Assembly: GCA_020744225.1 (NCBI GenBank)
Contig: JAGMWG010000012.1
Span: 186,001-250,000 of the forward strand
Length of the DNA stretch: 64,000 nucleotides
Direction of reading: 5' to 3'
From: Paraphoma chrysanthemicola
Lineage: Eukaryota > Ascomycota > Dothideomycetes > Pleosporales > Phaeosphaeriaceae
Both the position numbers and the translations under genes were made by a program. Below, in pieces: positions 44,813-56,929 of the stretch. The notes below the pieces were generated by a model. It had not been told where the DNA came from and made no database searches. It saw nothing but the letters and a program-made list of their open reading frames with translations. The first letter of the stretch is position 1; each line of letters begins with the position of its first letter.

Positions 44813-45290
44813 TTATCTGCAGAAGCTGAAGCCGTGGCGCAACACCGCCCTCAATAGGTCTGACGCCTCGAAAGAGATATAGGTGCGATCACTAGGTCTA
44901 TAAACAGCTGGGGGTGACGAAAACTCATCCAGCTTCGCTGCTTTCCCAGAGAATGCTTGAATATTGACATTGATGAGGCTGCTCGGTGCACGGTACGTTT
45001 CGGCATCCTCAACAAGAGCCGAGGAACTTTCCAGCTCGCACGACCTCAACTCCACCGAAAGCTCATTCAGGCCACCACGCTAGAAATCTAGAACTGCACG
45101 TGTTCGTACGAGTTCTCGATGCGCAGAAAATCCAGCTGTCCATAAGGGTACCTAAAGCATGGCGACTTGGCACACAACTATGCCTGAATGTTGCAGGTCT
45201 CGCAAGTCTGGAGGGCTCACCACACAAAGGCTTCCTCGTCATATCCTGACATATAGCGCAGGCCTTGTAGTGGTGAATACGTGAGGCATA
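44813..45290 (-). pseudogene. Possible decayed reading frame
   Basis: One minus-strand frame stays protein-like over about 155 codons, with only three stops. It reads SLCVVSPPDLRDLQHSG, then VPLWTAGFSAHRELVRTR, then an intact C-terminal 80-plus residues including SSALVEDAETYRAPSSLINV, ending at 44813. Two stops are TAG where CAG would restore glutamine and one is TGA. No family recognised. It may be a RIP-damaged gene or a chance frame. Confidence 0.3.
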
Positions 45291-45864
45291 TGGCGCTCTT
45301 ACTTGTGCCTGCAAGTCCCGTCACAAAAGAATTTGGGATCTTCTACGCCATACAGCGATATACCATCGGCTCCACAGCTAACTGGATTGATTTTGTAAAC
45401 AATGAGAAGTCATTGGAGAGGTTTTCTGTTCCTGTAGTCTGGCGCACAATGTCTGTACGAAGTTTCTGGCATTCTCACAGAGACATTGAGCTACCAGTGG
45501 CTTCAAACGCCCACCTCAGCTTCCACATATGGGCGAACTCATACGCGATTTCGGACTTTGAAATCCATGCTATGATAATTATCTAACGGGAAAAAACCAT
45601 CTGTTCCTCTTTCACTTACGTTACGCACACAAAGATGACGTTAGTACTCAGCGTAACGTCTCTTGGTACGCTGCATCATCCAGAGCGTGGGACCGCGTTA
45701 CTGGGTATGGACATGAGCACCCCTCAGCACACCTTCAATTCTAACCCCAAATCCCAAAAGCTGACCCTGAAGGAGAATACAACCCGCGAGAAAATGCAGC
45801 AACGCGTCTCTAGTCACCATAGCTACGCAGACGCATTTGCTCAGACCAACAGCACCCCTGCAAC

Positions 45865-46934
45865 ATGTCGTTCTTCATCCAACTAGTCACTTACGTGGTC
45901 AACGCTAATAGAGTAGCATTCGTTCTGGCTCTAATGGTGATCAGGCTGTCCACATCGAGCATTGCCAATGCAACAGTAGGTCTTTGTACCCTTTTGGAAC
46001 GTCGGCGAGCGAAACAGATTGCAAGAAACAACTACGCGATCAACATGGCATCGAGTGTGTCGTATGGTCTTCCTCAAGAGCGTCTTGATGAGATCACAAA
46101 TCGGCTTGCCATTGTCGACAAATTGAGCTTGCGAGCAGCCTGTCGAAGAGACTTGCACGGAGATACACACGCAAACCTTGAACATCGACGAGACCTGAGA
46201 ACACGACTGGAGCGCAACTTCCTCACTCGTTTTGTTGAAATAGAAGCTGAGACGGGGATGCAAAAATTTCATATACCATTCTGCAACACCTGATTCCAGC
46301 AACATCCGCGATTGTCCTTCACCGAATCACAGATCCAGATGGCTACAATGACACGCGCGTGCATCGCCGCATCAGCCTCGGTCCGCTTCTGTGAGCACAC
46401 CAACCTCACTCACAGCCAGATCCGAGCAATAGCAAAGGGCGGCTCATCCGCTTCCATGTTGCAATGCTGCAACTACCCAGCACACAACAAGTGGAGGCAA
46501 ATTCCCATGCTGCGACAGCCCGAGGGACACTACAAGTCCAGAAGATTCTGGCCTTAATGGTTCCACCTTTTGCAGCTCATGTACATGCCTTTGACATTCG
46601 TACTGCATTGGCTAAAAACGACCAATACATCTGTCCGCACCTGACGACAGCGAACCCAGAGATGTTCAAAGCGCTTGTCAAACTGTTCACGGAACAGAAC
46701 ATAATCACGGGACATAATCACGGGGTATTTCGATATGGAGCCGTCAAGTTCGCGTTTGCTGGTGGTAGTGAGGACTTATATGGGACTTGTGAACACAAAA
46801 ACTGCAAAAGAGTCTTCGGTGTACTTCGCGGGTTTGCTGGCGGTATGGAATTGATCATCCGTCGAGATTTGGGAGATCTGAAGAGCCTCACAAATCCGGA
46901 GTGGCTGGCGCAGATTGATCTCGAGAGCACATAG
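45865..46934 (+). pseudogene. Broken F-box-like gene
   Basis: Three protein-like segments follow one another. Segment one (to TGA 46291-46293; an ATG is available at 46045) holds LPQERLDEITNRLAIVDKLS, like the start of an F-box. The same frame continues after the TGA with QQHPRLSFTESQIQMA and FCEHTNLTHSQIRAI. Around 46520 the sense shifts frame and continues to TAG 46932-46934 with YICPHLTTANPEMFKAL and a CEHKNCKRVFGVLRG segment ending in TNPEWLAQI. No GT-AG intron removes the TGA and the shift together. It is best read as a pseudogene; a miscalled small intron cannot be excluded. Confidence 0.45.
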
Positions 46935-47961
46935 GCAGCATTGTTGTATTCACAAACTGTGTGAAAGTATTAGACTATCCTGGAAGACTTACAGGTGACG
47001 TGAACGACGCATGGTGTAAATTAGTCGAATCAAAGCTACGTTCTTGGAGCTTGTTCCTCGTTCATTGCAGCGGCTACAGTGGGGTAGTAAGCACGAAACC
47101 GTGATCTGCAAGGAACGCGGTAAGATTCACGAGGAAACCCTGTTCAAGCCATCTCTGGGATTAAGAATCTGGGGTTGGGATTGCGGAGGTGGTCCGAATA
47201 ATCTCCGCTTCTTCCGAGCGCTCGTCGAGTGTTGGCCGAATGTCGCATGGTCGGGTAGTTTTCCGACGGGGAAAGCTGAGAATTTGGTCTCGGGAAGGAG
47301 CGCGAGGTTAAGCCACGTTCAGCATAGCGCACTTAATCTACATCACTGTACGTCTTTAGCACCTTTAGCAAGCCACATCTTTACTTCTCCGCATCTTTCT
47401 CTTCACACTTCTGGCGGCTGCGGATCCGCCATAACCAGTCATTTCTCAGCTCTTCACTACTGCATCAAGCTCGGGATCCACCCAGCCAAGGCACGCCGTG
47501 TTTCACCGCCAGCATATGAATAGGCCGTGCGCCCGTAGTGTTGTGAAGAGGCACTTTCAAGTCAGCGCATGCACGGGAGACTGGGCCGAGCTTGGACGAC
47601 GCGAATTTTCTTGCGAATTGCGAATCTTAAGCCACAAGTCACTTTTACCTCTTCAACCACGTCCCCCTCATTCATGCGCAGTATAAGTGCAGATCAACAT
47701 CGTTACGCCAAGTCTAAATAACAGCCAACTCGACAGAATTTCCGCCCCATTCTTGACTCTTGACACCTTTGACATTCGACAAGAACCTAGCGACATTCTA
47801 CTCTGCAAACGCCATCTCGAAGTCGACGAGCCATTCCTAGCCACAATTCCACGCGACTCTACCAACGGCAAATAACTTTGTGCCGAGCCTTGCGACAACG
47901 AGTCCATCAATTCCTACCTAGCGACACACCCACTTGCGGCACTTCAAATCCCTAAGCCAGC
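46935..47961. other. Intergenic region
   Basis: No gene supported. The last 250 bp form the pyrimidine- and A-rich 5' flank of the gene at 47962. Confidence 0.4.
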
Positions 47962-49299
47962 ATGTCAACCTACCTTCCTACGCCTTTTCGGTTTCTCGAC
48001 CTTCCCGGAGAGATTCGCAATAACATTTACGACCTTCTTCTTTGCTCTTGGGATGATGATCTGGAGTTCGAGCCACGCTTCACGAGCACCCTGAGCAGAC
48101 GTTACCAAAGCTATCCCGCATTCCCCCTACTGCGCACCAACAAGCAGATACATGATGAGGCCTTCGATCATATGACCAAACGTAACCAATTCGTCCGTAT
48201 CACATGCCGAGGACTTGATGTTCGGAGTATGTTCCTCGAAGGTGACATTCCCGTGGTGACAACCGATGCGCGGAAGGTAGACCAGTTCAATGGTTACCTG
48301 ATGCACTTGACGCTGTCGAAACCAGTATTTGCGCCTATCCCAATCACCGTCCCCGATGTTGAGATAATGGTTTTGCGCGCAGACTTACCAACACTTTGTA
48401 AGAAGCTCGATATCGAAAGCGTAATGACAGACGCCAACGCGACTACAAACGAACATACATCGGTCAACGTCAGTATCAAATTCAACTACGCCTACGCAAA
48501 TTTCTTTACACCAAAGATTCAAGGAAATCTGTTACAACCTATTGCGACGCTTCTCCGTGGCATTCCAAACTTACGGATAAACGGTCCTGTCGATGCGATC
48601 ATCGCCAAGAACGTCATCGACGAGGTAGCGAAGCCCCGCTGGACCGACCCCGAAGCAACCCTTGGCGAGATACACACCGGTGTCGATGTCGGCAAGCGTC
48701 AATGGCAGCAAAACAATCACTATGCAGCGTCAGAATCCTGGAACTACGCAATGCGCACTCTCGAGCGTATGCGCCACAGCTCGTCATGGCTCAGCCTTCA
48801 GAAGTTAGGCGGTGTGGACTTTGTCAACGAGACTGCAGATCTTTATTTCACGCTTAATCTCCTTTCGGCTGCGTTTTTGCAGGTTGACATGGCTAGCGCA
48901 CATGTGGAAACCCCTTTGCTCCAGCGAAATGGCAGTCTTTCGCTCCAGCACCTACGCAAATGCGAATTAACCAGTGCACGCTTCGCTCAACATGCCGGTG
49001 CGACCTGGCTACCCAGCAACCAGCAGATGGGAAAAATGATGTATCGACAAGCCAAGTGCCTTCGCCTATTGCAGGAATCTTCGAATCGGGTACGGGCGGT
49101 CACGCTTATCGAGCAGGCGGCAACGCTGGCCCCTAATGACATGGCCATCCGAGATGAAAAGGACGCGGTGTTGGCTTGGAATGCCGATGTTGAAGAGGCG
49201 ATGCGTGTAGTTGAGGAGCAGCAGAGTTCTCCCGAGACTGAATTGAGTGGCTCGATTTGGTCACGCCTATGGGATGGAGTGATTGAGCTGGCTTCTTAA
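47962..49299 (+). CDS. 2EXR-domain protein with helical C-terminal repeats
   Basis: Single exon, 445 residues, ATG 47962. The N-terminus FRFLDLPGEIRNNIYDLLL is the classic opening of the fungal 2EXR family, followed by FPLLRTNKQIHDEAFDHM. The second half (from about residue 240) is helical and resembles TPR-type repeats, with WNYAMRTLERMRHSSS and a late AVTLIEQAATLAPNDMAI that fits a TPR helix pair. Function is unknown; the family is large in Dothideomycetes and may act in ubiquitin ligation. No frame damage seen. Confidence 0.78.
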   Translation: MSTYLPTPFRFLDLPGEIRNNIYDLLLCSWDDDLEFEPRFTSTLSRRYQSYPAFPLLRTNKQIHDEAFDHMTKRNQFVRITCRGLDVRSMFLEGDIPVVTTDARKVDQFNGYLMHLTLSKPVFAPIPITVPDVEIMVLRADLPTLCKKLDIESVMTDANATTNEHTSVNVSIKFNYAYANFFTPKIQGNLLQPIATLLRGIPNLRINGPVDAIIAKNVIDEVAKPRWTDPEATLGEIHTGVDVGKRQWQQNNHYAASESWNYAMRTLERMRHSSSWLSLQKLGGVDFVNETADLYFTLNLLSAAFLQVDMASAHVETPLLQRNGSLSLQHLRKCELTSARFAQHAGATWLPSNQQMGKMMYRQAKCLRLLQESSNRVRAVTLIEQAATLAPNDMAIRDEKDAVLAWNADVEEAMRVVEEQQSSPETELSGSIWSRLWDGVIELAS

Positions 49300-50169
49300 A
49301 AGTAATGATTTGGCACCCAAAAGTTATTTCCAAACAAGATACCCAATACACGTAAGCTCATACACACGAGAACACTTCCCAATTTGTGAGATGCAACATA
49401 TCCTTAAGTAGACTGCACCGTGGCAAAGATTCAGAAGTAGCAATGCGCAAGACACTTTGAGAAAGGATAATCCATTTTCGTCAAAATGTCCAGGGGTCAC
49501 CAGTCACAGTACAGTAGCGCACTGACAGAGCTTCATTTAGCGCCGGAGGGCGCGACTCGTCCCGCAACGCCAAAACGACAAGCCAATGAGGGACGATGGT
49601 AATGCTTCGCCGCTATGAACGTGTGAAGATACCATGTAAGATGCGTGATCTCTTCAGCTTGCAGTGTTCGATCTAGCACTGCGGCCCTCACTACTGGGTA
49701 TCGAGGTGGAGCAGATACCACACACAATTAGACGACTGTACTGCTCTCAACGTCAACAAGTAGTATGCAATCTGCGAGTTGAACCACCACTATTGTGCCT
49801 TCCGCGGGGATCAATAGCTAGGCCAACGTGTGGATACTTAATGCACCGTTTGGCCGTGACATTGTCTACTAGCAGCTCGCTTGCGCTGCTTTCAGCAGTG
49901 GAAAGTCACCACCATTTCCATTGCCAGCTGAACATCAAGCCCAGCTCTCTGCCACTATGCGCGAAGTATTGGACAGGTCGTCATAGGCTCCGTACACCAG
50001 ACGGTATGACTCGGCTCCTGTACTCTCTACAAAAGAGTACGCCTCTAGAATTGTCTACGTTTTGTATTTAAGGCTCACGCAGGCGTTCAAACTCAAGCCA
50101 TCCAACTTCCTCTCTCAATCACTTTCAACGCTTTCTTTAGCAATCCTCCAAGCCCTTCGTCCAACGATC
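49300..50169. other. Intergenic region
   Basis: No gene supported. The last 80 bp are pyrimidine- and A-rich, consistent with a 5' leader for the gene at 50170. Confidence 0.4.
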
Positions 50170-50767
50170 ATGCCTACCCTTGTTCAGAAAGGCAATAAGA
50201 TCCATATCTCGCCACACGATCTCGAGAACAACAAGATCAAGATTCAATGGAGCCAGTCACTCCGCACTCGCACTGAAGAATATTATTTCGCTCACTACAC
50301 GGTCCCATCTGGCGGTTCGTGAGCCCACATCACTCCCGTTCCACAACCACAAAAGCACAAGTTCTCCTGAGATCGCACACATGCACTAACACTCACGTCC
50401 TAGGGGATGCCGAAGGTGGCCTCTTCGTTCAGTGCAGCAAAGTCGACGAGTTCAAAGCTCGTTGCTCTGGCGAGCCATTCACGCTAGAAGTCACGGATGA
50501 CTTCCAGTATGGGCAAGACAAGGCGCAGACGAAGCGCTTCCTTGTCTTCCACAACAAAGGAAACCGGGCGTATCAGGTACGTGGATCTTTGAAGTTGGGA
50601 ACATGTCGAGCTGACGCCTATTGTAGCACCGGTTTGCGGAGAATGCGTTGACCCAATTGAGTGGTACCGTTAAAGACGTGGCTGGGTGGTTTGGGCTGGA
50701 CCAGGGCTATGGTGGCGCAGACCAGCTGGCGAAGAATTTTGTTGGGGATTATTTGAACGAGTTCTGA
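50170..50767 (+). CDS. Small three-exon hypothetical protein
   Basis: Exons 50170-50314, 50404-50576 and 50627-50767, with introns of 89 and 50 nt that carry normal splice ends; a CTGAC branch lies in the second. The frame closes to 459 nt, 152 residues. The protein is compact and without low complexity, beginning MPTLVQKGNKIHISPHDLEN. It contains FKARCSGEPFTLEVTDDFQY and ends in AKNFVGDYLNEF. No signal peptide or membrane segment is present and I do not recognise a family. The three-exon structure with exact frame is good evidence that it is a gene. Confidence 0.7.
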
Positions 50768-51519
50768 TATAAAGACATGGTGGTATGAGAATAAGTACAT
50801 ATCCGAGGCTAAATATCTTGGACTGTGTAGTTCTACATTTCTGTCGTATCGTTTCTCGAACATCTAGTAGATGCTGACCTCCAAAATCAATTTACTACAT
50901 CTCCAAATATTGTGCTACGCGCATTCGAGAGGTACTGGGCCATGTTCCTAAAACTTTGTGTAAAAAAGCTGAAAGAATATCAGTTATATATACACATAAT
51001 ATTTGAGCTCATGGATAGGTGCAATGACCATCAAGACTTTGCGTAGAAGGCACCTGCCGAACAATAGATATACACAACCAGCTTGTTCGGATAGTTCTAG
51101 TAATCATGGATAGCAAGACATCGACAAAGTGGCGGCAGGGCAATAACAAGGGAAGAATAGCCGCGTGGTGGGACTCGGTCGTCGCACGATTGTTGCAGCT
51201 CCGTCTTCGCCCCTGGCACTGCCACAGCCAATTGCGGCACAGTCAGCAGCTACAGTATATTGACATCAGCCATTTCACCATATCGCTAACACTTTCCTCG
51301 TACTTCTCTCATTTTTAAAACTATTCTAAACAAAGCTTTACGATTGTCCAATTCCCGAGGCTGCAAGTATCGAGCGCATAGCGTTCGAGTTGTACTTCGT
51401 AGCGGATGATTTGTTCCTCTCTCTTCTTGCACAGAGTCGTCAAAATCTGGCGTAGAAGGTAAGCATCATATCTAAACCAGTTATGGAGCATTCTGGCTCA
51501 GTATACCCTGCAGCGATCG
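50768..51519. other. Intergenic region
   Basis: AT-rich, no gene supported. Short ORFs lack any motif. Confidence 0.4.
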
Positions 51520-51744
51520 ATGGACGACACGCTACTATACTCTGATCCCGCTACCGATCCAGCTATGGGCGCGCCAATATATCAGCCGCCAAATAACTAC
51601 GATTCGTACGCGAATGGTTTTGAAAATTCTTCCAATAGAAACGATCGAGATTATGACGAGATGACTCCCGGTCAATTCATCTCCTTGCTTGTGGTTGGCT
51701 GCGTCACGATTTCCGGAATCTATGTTGCACTCCTCCACTGGTGA
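51520..51744 (+). CDS. Possible tail-anchored micro-protein
   Basis: A 74-codon ORF with ATG. The first 50 residues are polar, Asn/Asp/Tyr-rich and acidic. The last 22, FISLLVVGCVTISGIYVALL plus HW, form one hydrophobic helix at the very C-terminus, the layout of a tail-anchored membrane protein. No homolog is recalled. It could be chance, as the ORF is short. Confidence 0.35.
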   Translation: MDDTLLYSDPATDPAMGAPIYQPPNNYDSYANGFENSSNRNDRDYDEMTPGQFISLLVVGCVTISGIYVALLHW

Positions 51745-52364
51745 AGGTGAGAAGCGGGGCTTGGCACGAGAGAGTGGTCTCGTGCTGACTAAGGGATGGC
51801 TCATGCAACTATTGAAAGAATTCGGATCATCATCGTTCGTCACATGATGCGCATCTATTCTCTACAATATCAGATTGTGGGCGACGGATGCGACGTATCG
51901 TTGCAGGGTTATTAAGGGTGTAGTCTGAGCGACGAAATGTGACCTTAACGCACAGCGGAGAATTCGGCCTGGATTGAACCGAGTGTATTTGTCCTTCATC
52001 GAGTCGAATGGTTTTGGTGTAATATGCTCTAAGAGTTGTGCTAGAGCGTGTCGGACAGTCCCACACGGGGTTATGGTATCGATATATCGTTTACGGTAGA
52101 GGGTGAGCAATGTTGTTGCAGCTTCGGCTCGAATGCTCTGAATTCTCATGCGACCCCATTCTAAGATAGCATTTCAGTTGAGTAGCGCATGCCGGCTGAG
52201 TTGCGTCAGTCCTTCATTTCGCCTTAGCGCATGTAGGCGTCACTCCAGTACAATGGCTATTGACTTTTCACTCTTTGTTGCCGCGTTTTGACATTAGATC
52301 ATCTTCCCACTATCTGTGCGCGAGTTGTTTGAATACAGGTTCTTGAGTGTAGCACCGATCCTAG
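51745..52364. other. Intergenic region
   Basis: No gene supported. Minus-strand ORFs here (up to 95 codons) have no motif. Confidence 0.4.
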
Positions 52365-54130
52365 TCACAATGTTGGTGCTCCACGAGGCTGAGATAAAAA
52401 ACGCCCCAATCCCCGTCCACTAGACGCAGTACTGCCAGCGACAGACATCTTTCGTCCTCCTCGATTACGCGTGCGGCCCGAACCGCTCCGTTCAAATGGG
52501 TCAGTGGGAAGGATTCTGCTGAGCTCGGTCTCCGCCGCGTTAAAGCGAGCTTTCTGAAGAACGTAGCCATGGGTAAGTGGTGTTCCACCAGCTTGCGCCT
52601 TGATATGATACAGCCGTGGGACTACAACAATCTTATCTTCCAGACTGGTACTAGACAGCTGTGCGTGCGGATTCTTCTTCGGTTTGGCATTTGAAGCTCG
52701 CAAATCCAATACATGCCAAGGGTATTCGGCCGAGAACGAGTGCTGAAAGCTCACTTCAAGCTTTTCCCTACCACGCTGAATGATTTTCCATTCCTGCTGA
52801 AATCGAAGCAACAACTGTTCCAGCGCCTGTCTGACAATCGAGACATTCTCCGGACTCAGCAAATTTTTCACGTTCATGCCATCCAGTAACTCCGTCGCGA
52901 CGTAGTCGATGCCTTCCTTTTCGTTCTCTTCTTGTTCTTCAGGCAGCATGGCAAGGAGAGCGCTTCGACCGGCTTGCTCCTGCTCTGCATTGATGTATGC
53001 TTGATGACAGAGATTTTCCCGCAATCCTTGATCTTCGTGTGACACCAAATAGGTAGGCTGAAAGATCACATCATCGATGAGGGTCGCGAGGATTCCGAGG
53101 ATAATTGCGACCCGCATCTCCCTTGCCACCTCGGAATTCGATTGGGGAAGTGGAATCCGGTGTTGGAAGACCTCATTCTCACGAAGCTTGGTCCAATCAC
53201 TCTGTGAGTCTGTGAGCCATGCTATTCCAAGTCCATCGTGCAATTTTTAATACCTGCAAAGTGTGATCAGGCAACTCTCCACCAGCGAACTTGATGACCA
53301 GATCGATTGCGGACTTCCATACAGCCTCAATACGACTAGCCCTGTCGTCATGTTACATTTGTGTTGTGCAGCATACTTTCTAATAAAACTTACGTGTTCG
53401 TCAAGTCGAGTTCGTTTAGTTTCACGGTGTATTGCAGCATTCCCATCAGTGCCTCTTTCGATTGTATAGCCTCAGCATTCAAGCACCGATAATTCTCTGT
53501 CCCTTCATCAAGCGCGCTCTTCAGATCAGCTATCTGCTTGTTCAACTCATCAATCTCTTGCGTCCGACCCTCGGACTCAGCTTGAGACTCCTGCAGGGTC
53601 GCTTCCAGTTCTATAACACGCTTCTCAAAATCTTTCGATGCCTTAGTGAGCGTCTCACATGCTGCTTCAAGATCTTTATTCTTCGCCTCGACTTTGTCGA
53701 TACCTTTTCGAAGGTTCATTACTTCCTCTTCCTTTCCCTTTCGAAACGCGACTACTTCCTCTTCTTTCACCTTGGCAGCCTTCTTCAACTCTTCTACCCG
53801 GTCATCTAATGTAGAGTTTTCGTCTGTCCAATCATCGTATCTGTCTTCGAATGCTAATAATTGCTTCTTGACGAAAGCCTTGTGAGACCTCTCTTGGGCA
53901 TCTAACTTGTCGTTAAGATCATGTATCGCAGCATCCTTGACTTTGATCTCGTTCTCCTGTATTGGGACCAGTTTCAGAAGATCAGAAAATGCTTGAAAAC
54001 CATTCTCAGAAGTCAGAGACGTCACTGCGTCATAAAAGTTCTGCGCAGTCAGGAGTGGTTTCGACGTTGAGTTAATGCCCTCAACTCCAGAATCGGCTCG
54101 GTGATGACCAGACTTATGCGGAGTAGCCAT
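52365..54130 (-). CDS. Coiled-coil protein with an uncharacterised C-terminal domain
   Basis: Three exons on the minus strand, 54130-53394, 53341-53254 and 53201-52365. Introns are 52 nt each; total 1662 nt, 553 residues. After a disordered leader, residues about 25-245 form a long charged coiled coil rich in KEEEV, LEAACETL and EIDELNKQIADLK-type heptads. Exon 2 supplies a short bridge, RIEAVWKSAIDLVIKFAGGE. The C-terminal 275 residues include IILGILATLIDDVIFQPTY and QALEQLLLRFQQEW, then a basic Gly/Arg/Ser-rich tail. I do not recognise the domain. Matches to SMC or myosin tails would be only compositional. Confidence 0.75.
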
Positions 54131-55946
54131 GGTGTGATGGGTTTATGCCTGAATGTACCTCATCTTGGGGTCAAATAGGGGACTAAATATGTGTTCTCCC
54201 CAAAGCCTCCTTCCGTTGACCCAACCATACCACGGTGTGCCAACTCCACAATGTTGTCATTGCATGTTGGCAGATGTGCTGTTCCATTATCTCTTCGCCC
54301 TTATTTCTGAGCCATTATTCGAGTAATTGGAGTGAAGGATCGTCTTGAGTAGGTGGTGTGCTGCCTGGAGCCTTAATTGGTTTTCATGAACTTGCAAGAC
54401 TTTCTCCCGACCAACCTAACCTATCGCTTGCCCGTCCTAGACCGCGACATGTCTGATTACGAGAGAGGCTTTCCGGTGAAGCCGCAGTGTTGGACATTTG
54501 AAGCGCCTCGACTGTGCATTCGAACAGCAGGGGTGCTTCAGAGGGCGTCTACCGCGACGCTGAGATACATGTGTCCTCGGATCGCGCCAGCGGCAGCGCT
54601 CATGATAGGACAGACATTATGCGAACGTCGCGCAGTGCATATGCTACGTATTCTTAGCCAACGTGGCATATACTCGTTGGACTGTATCCTGCAGATATGC
54701 GCGATGCAAGGTGTATACATAACCGCATTGCTCCCTAGTAAACATTCTCAAGGATTTTTTCCTTGTAAAAGATCGCTTCATGATCAGTGCATTGCAAATG
54801 GAGAGCGATCGGTTCGTGCTACATTGTCAAGACTGCAAGTCATTCTTTGGCGTCAGCCCGCTCCGCTGATCTCGGACTGGGGCTGCTGTTCGGCTACAGT
54901 ATCCGCAGCCTGCCAACGCGGCCCGCAGCCGAGTCTAGCACATGCCCATATGGACCATGATGATCGCGTGTTCTCTGAGCCTAGAAGCACAAGCAGAGAA
55001 CAGCGGAGATGTTGTTCTATATTAGATGAAGACCACTATGAATTTTGGCAACAGCTACGATGGATGTAGTTTTAGGGCGTTGATCTAAGGCTTTGGGTCG
55101 CCCTTTCCCAGGCTCATCCCAATTGTCCAACGGGCGCTTGAACTTTCTCAGCTTCATTAGACGCTCTCACCACCATCTTTCCACTTCATACACGTCAAAA
55201 TCTATGGGAAATAATCTAACGGCAGCCGATACGCGCTGCAGACATTTGCATCTCTTGCTGTTACTAACGCTTTATTGTACGTCATCCCTTGAAGCTGATT
55301 ACGAGCTGAGAGTATTTGTATGCTTTCGAAGATGAAATATGGCACACTTTTCTTGCGCACGCATATATCCATGGATTTGCACACCCCTGATGCAACCTGT
55401 TGCTGAAAGGTCACTTGTATTTGGCGCTGAGACTCAAGATGGTGAACAGGCCAACGAGCATGTAAAGCGGGTCACACCGAGCCGTCGCACACCGAGCCAC
55501 TCTGTCCCCTGCCATGGGCAATAGAGACTGAACCTCTATGTTAAGCGTTGAGTATCAGCCGCTGAAGATTTCGGCCAGATCTGCAGGCTTCACTCCTTGG
55601 CTGATGATAGAACGCGCGTACGAGAATGGCTGTTGCTTGCGGATGTCGACTATCGTCCCAAATCATTTAAGTTGGTGTATTCGGGTGGCTAGCATACGAC
55701 CAAGAAGTCAATTGTTTTGCGTCGCAGCAACTAATGCTAGCGCCGGGGAATGGGCTAATATTACTATTCGTGGCGTTGAGCGCCACATGTACCGGTGCCC
55801 AGTTATGTTGCCGCGCGCCTGCTGCAACAAAACAACCACCCTGCATGTATGCCTACTTGAAGGCACTCACAAGGAGTATGTAAGCTGTTGCGTATTAGTC
55901 TGTCTTAACAGTCCCCGCACTGATTTCACGCCATTCGCAAACAAAA
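54131..55946. other. Intergenic region
   Basis: A 228-codon ORF (54386-55069, plus) and a 156-codon ORF (55538-56008) are present but Cys/Arg/Ser-rich and without any motif or splice support. I do not call a gene. Confidence 0.4.
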
Positions 55947-56929
55947 ATGGCAATAGCAAACGAAATTGTGAGATTGAACAAGACTGCTGTTCACATCAGT
56001 CGCGATAGCGACTTTTGGATTACCAGCAATTACGAGAATCTTCATCTCATCAACTTCCTCGCTGTCCAAGAACGGCTCACTAGAATAGACGAAAAGATCA
56101 GGGAGCACCTTATCTTCGAGCGAAACCTGATCGATGGAAAACCTTGCGAAGAACCCAGTAAGCCTTCGGATGAGATTTTGGCAGAACTACCAGACGCCAT
56201 TAAAGCATACGGTAAGTATTTTCACCTTCACGTCGGCATCTTTCGATAGCAAAAAACTAAAGGATCCTCACAGACGATGCTATCTCCTCGCTAGCGAGAA
56301 TCAAGCATAGCGAAGCTCCCGATCCGCATGTTGTGAAGATATTGAGAGCCGTCAACCCCAAAGTGATGCCAGAGGGTTCGGCCTTCCGCGAGGCTCTCGA
56401 TAATTACGACGTCGAAAGTGGACGACCGAAATTGGTTTCGACCGTTCTTGGAACAAGGACCTGGTTCCACAGATTCGTTGGAAGGCATTACCGTTTGAGC
56501 CTTGCATTCCGAGAGGTACGAAACCCCACAACTTGGCCGCAAATACTTTGCAGTGAGGTCCTAACAGAAAATGATAGAAGCAACAAGCAGGATGTTCAAA
56601 ATACACGAGGTATTCCGAGAAGAAACTCAAAACTGTGGAGTTCGCAATCGTAGGGATGTGTCTGTGCTTGATACAATTGCTACCAGTGTTAGCCCTGACA
56701 TTAGTTTCGAGCAAGAAAGTCCGTCTTGCCATAATCGTTGTTCTGATCGTCTTGGTATCAGCATTGAATGCGGCATTCGCCAACACAGTGCGGGCGACAA
56801 ATTTTGGGGCCATCGCAGCGTACGTGCATAACGTTCCTCCGAACAGGTTTTACTTCGCCAAATTGAAGAAGCTGACGTGCACACAGATATTCGGCAATCG
56901 TTGTTGTGTTCATCAGTCAAAGTAATTAG
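55947..56929 (+). CDS. DUF6594 membrane protein
   Basis: Four exons: 55947-56211, 56274-56515, 56578-56819 and 56887-56929, with introns of 62, 62 and 67 nt. Total 792 nt, 263 residues. The soluble N-terminal region (RLNKTAVHISRDSDF onward) is helical. The C-terminus has three hydrophobic segments: VGMCLCLIQLLPVLALTLV, LAIIVVLIVLVSALNAAF and, created only by splicing 56819 to 56887, AIAAYSAIVVVFISQ. The stretch SALNAAFANTVRATNFGAIA is a strong hallmark of the fungal DUF6594 family. These genes are numerous in Dothideomycetes and Sordariomycetes and often lie near HET genes; function is unknown. The last exon codes for only 13 residues and would be missed without the intron. Confidence 0.85.

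Noticed and set aside
54386..55069. 228-codon plus-strand ORF with ATG
   Set aside because: Cys/Arg/Ser-rich composition like random sequence, no domain, no promoter-like leader.
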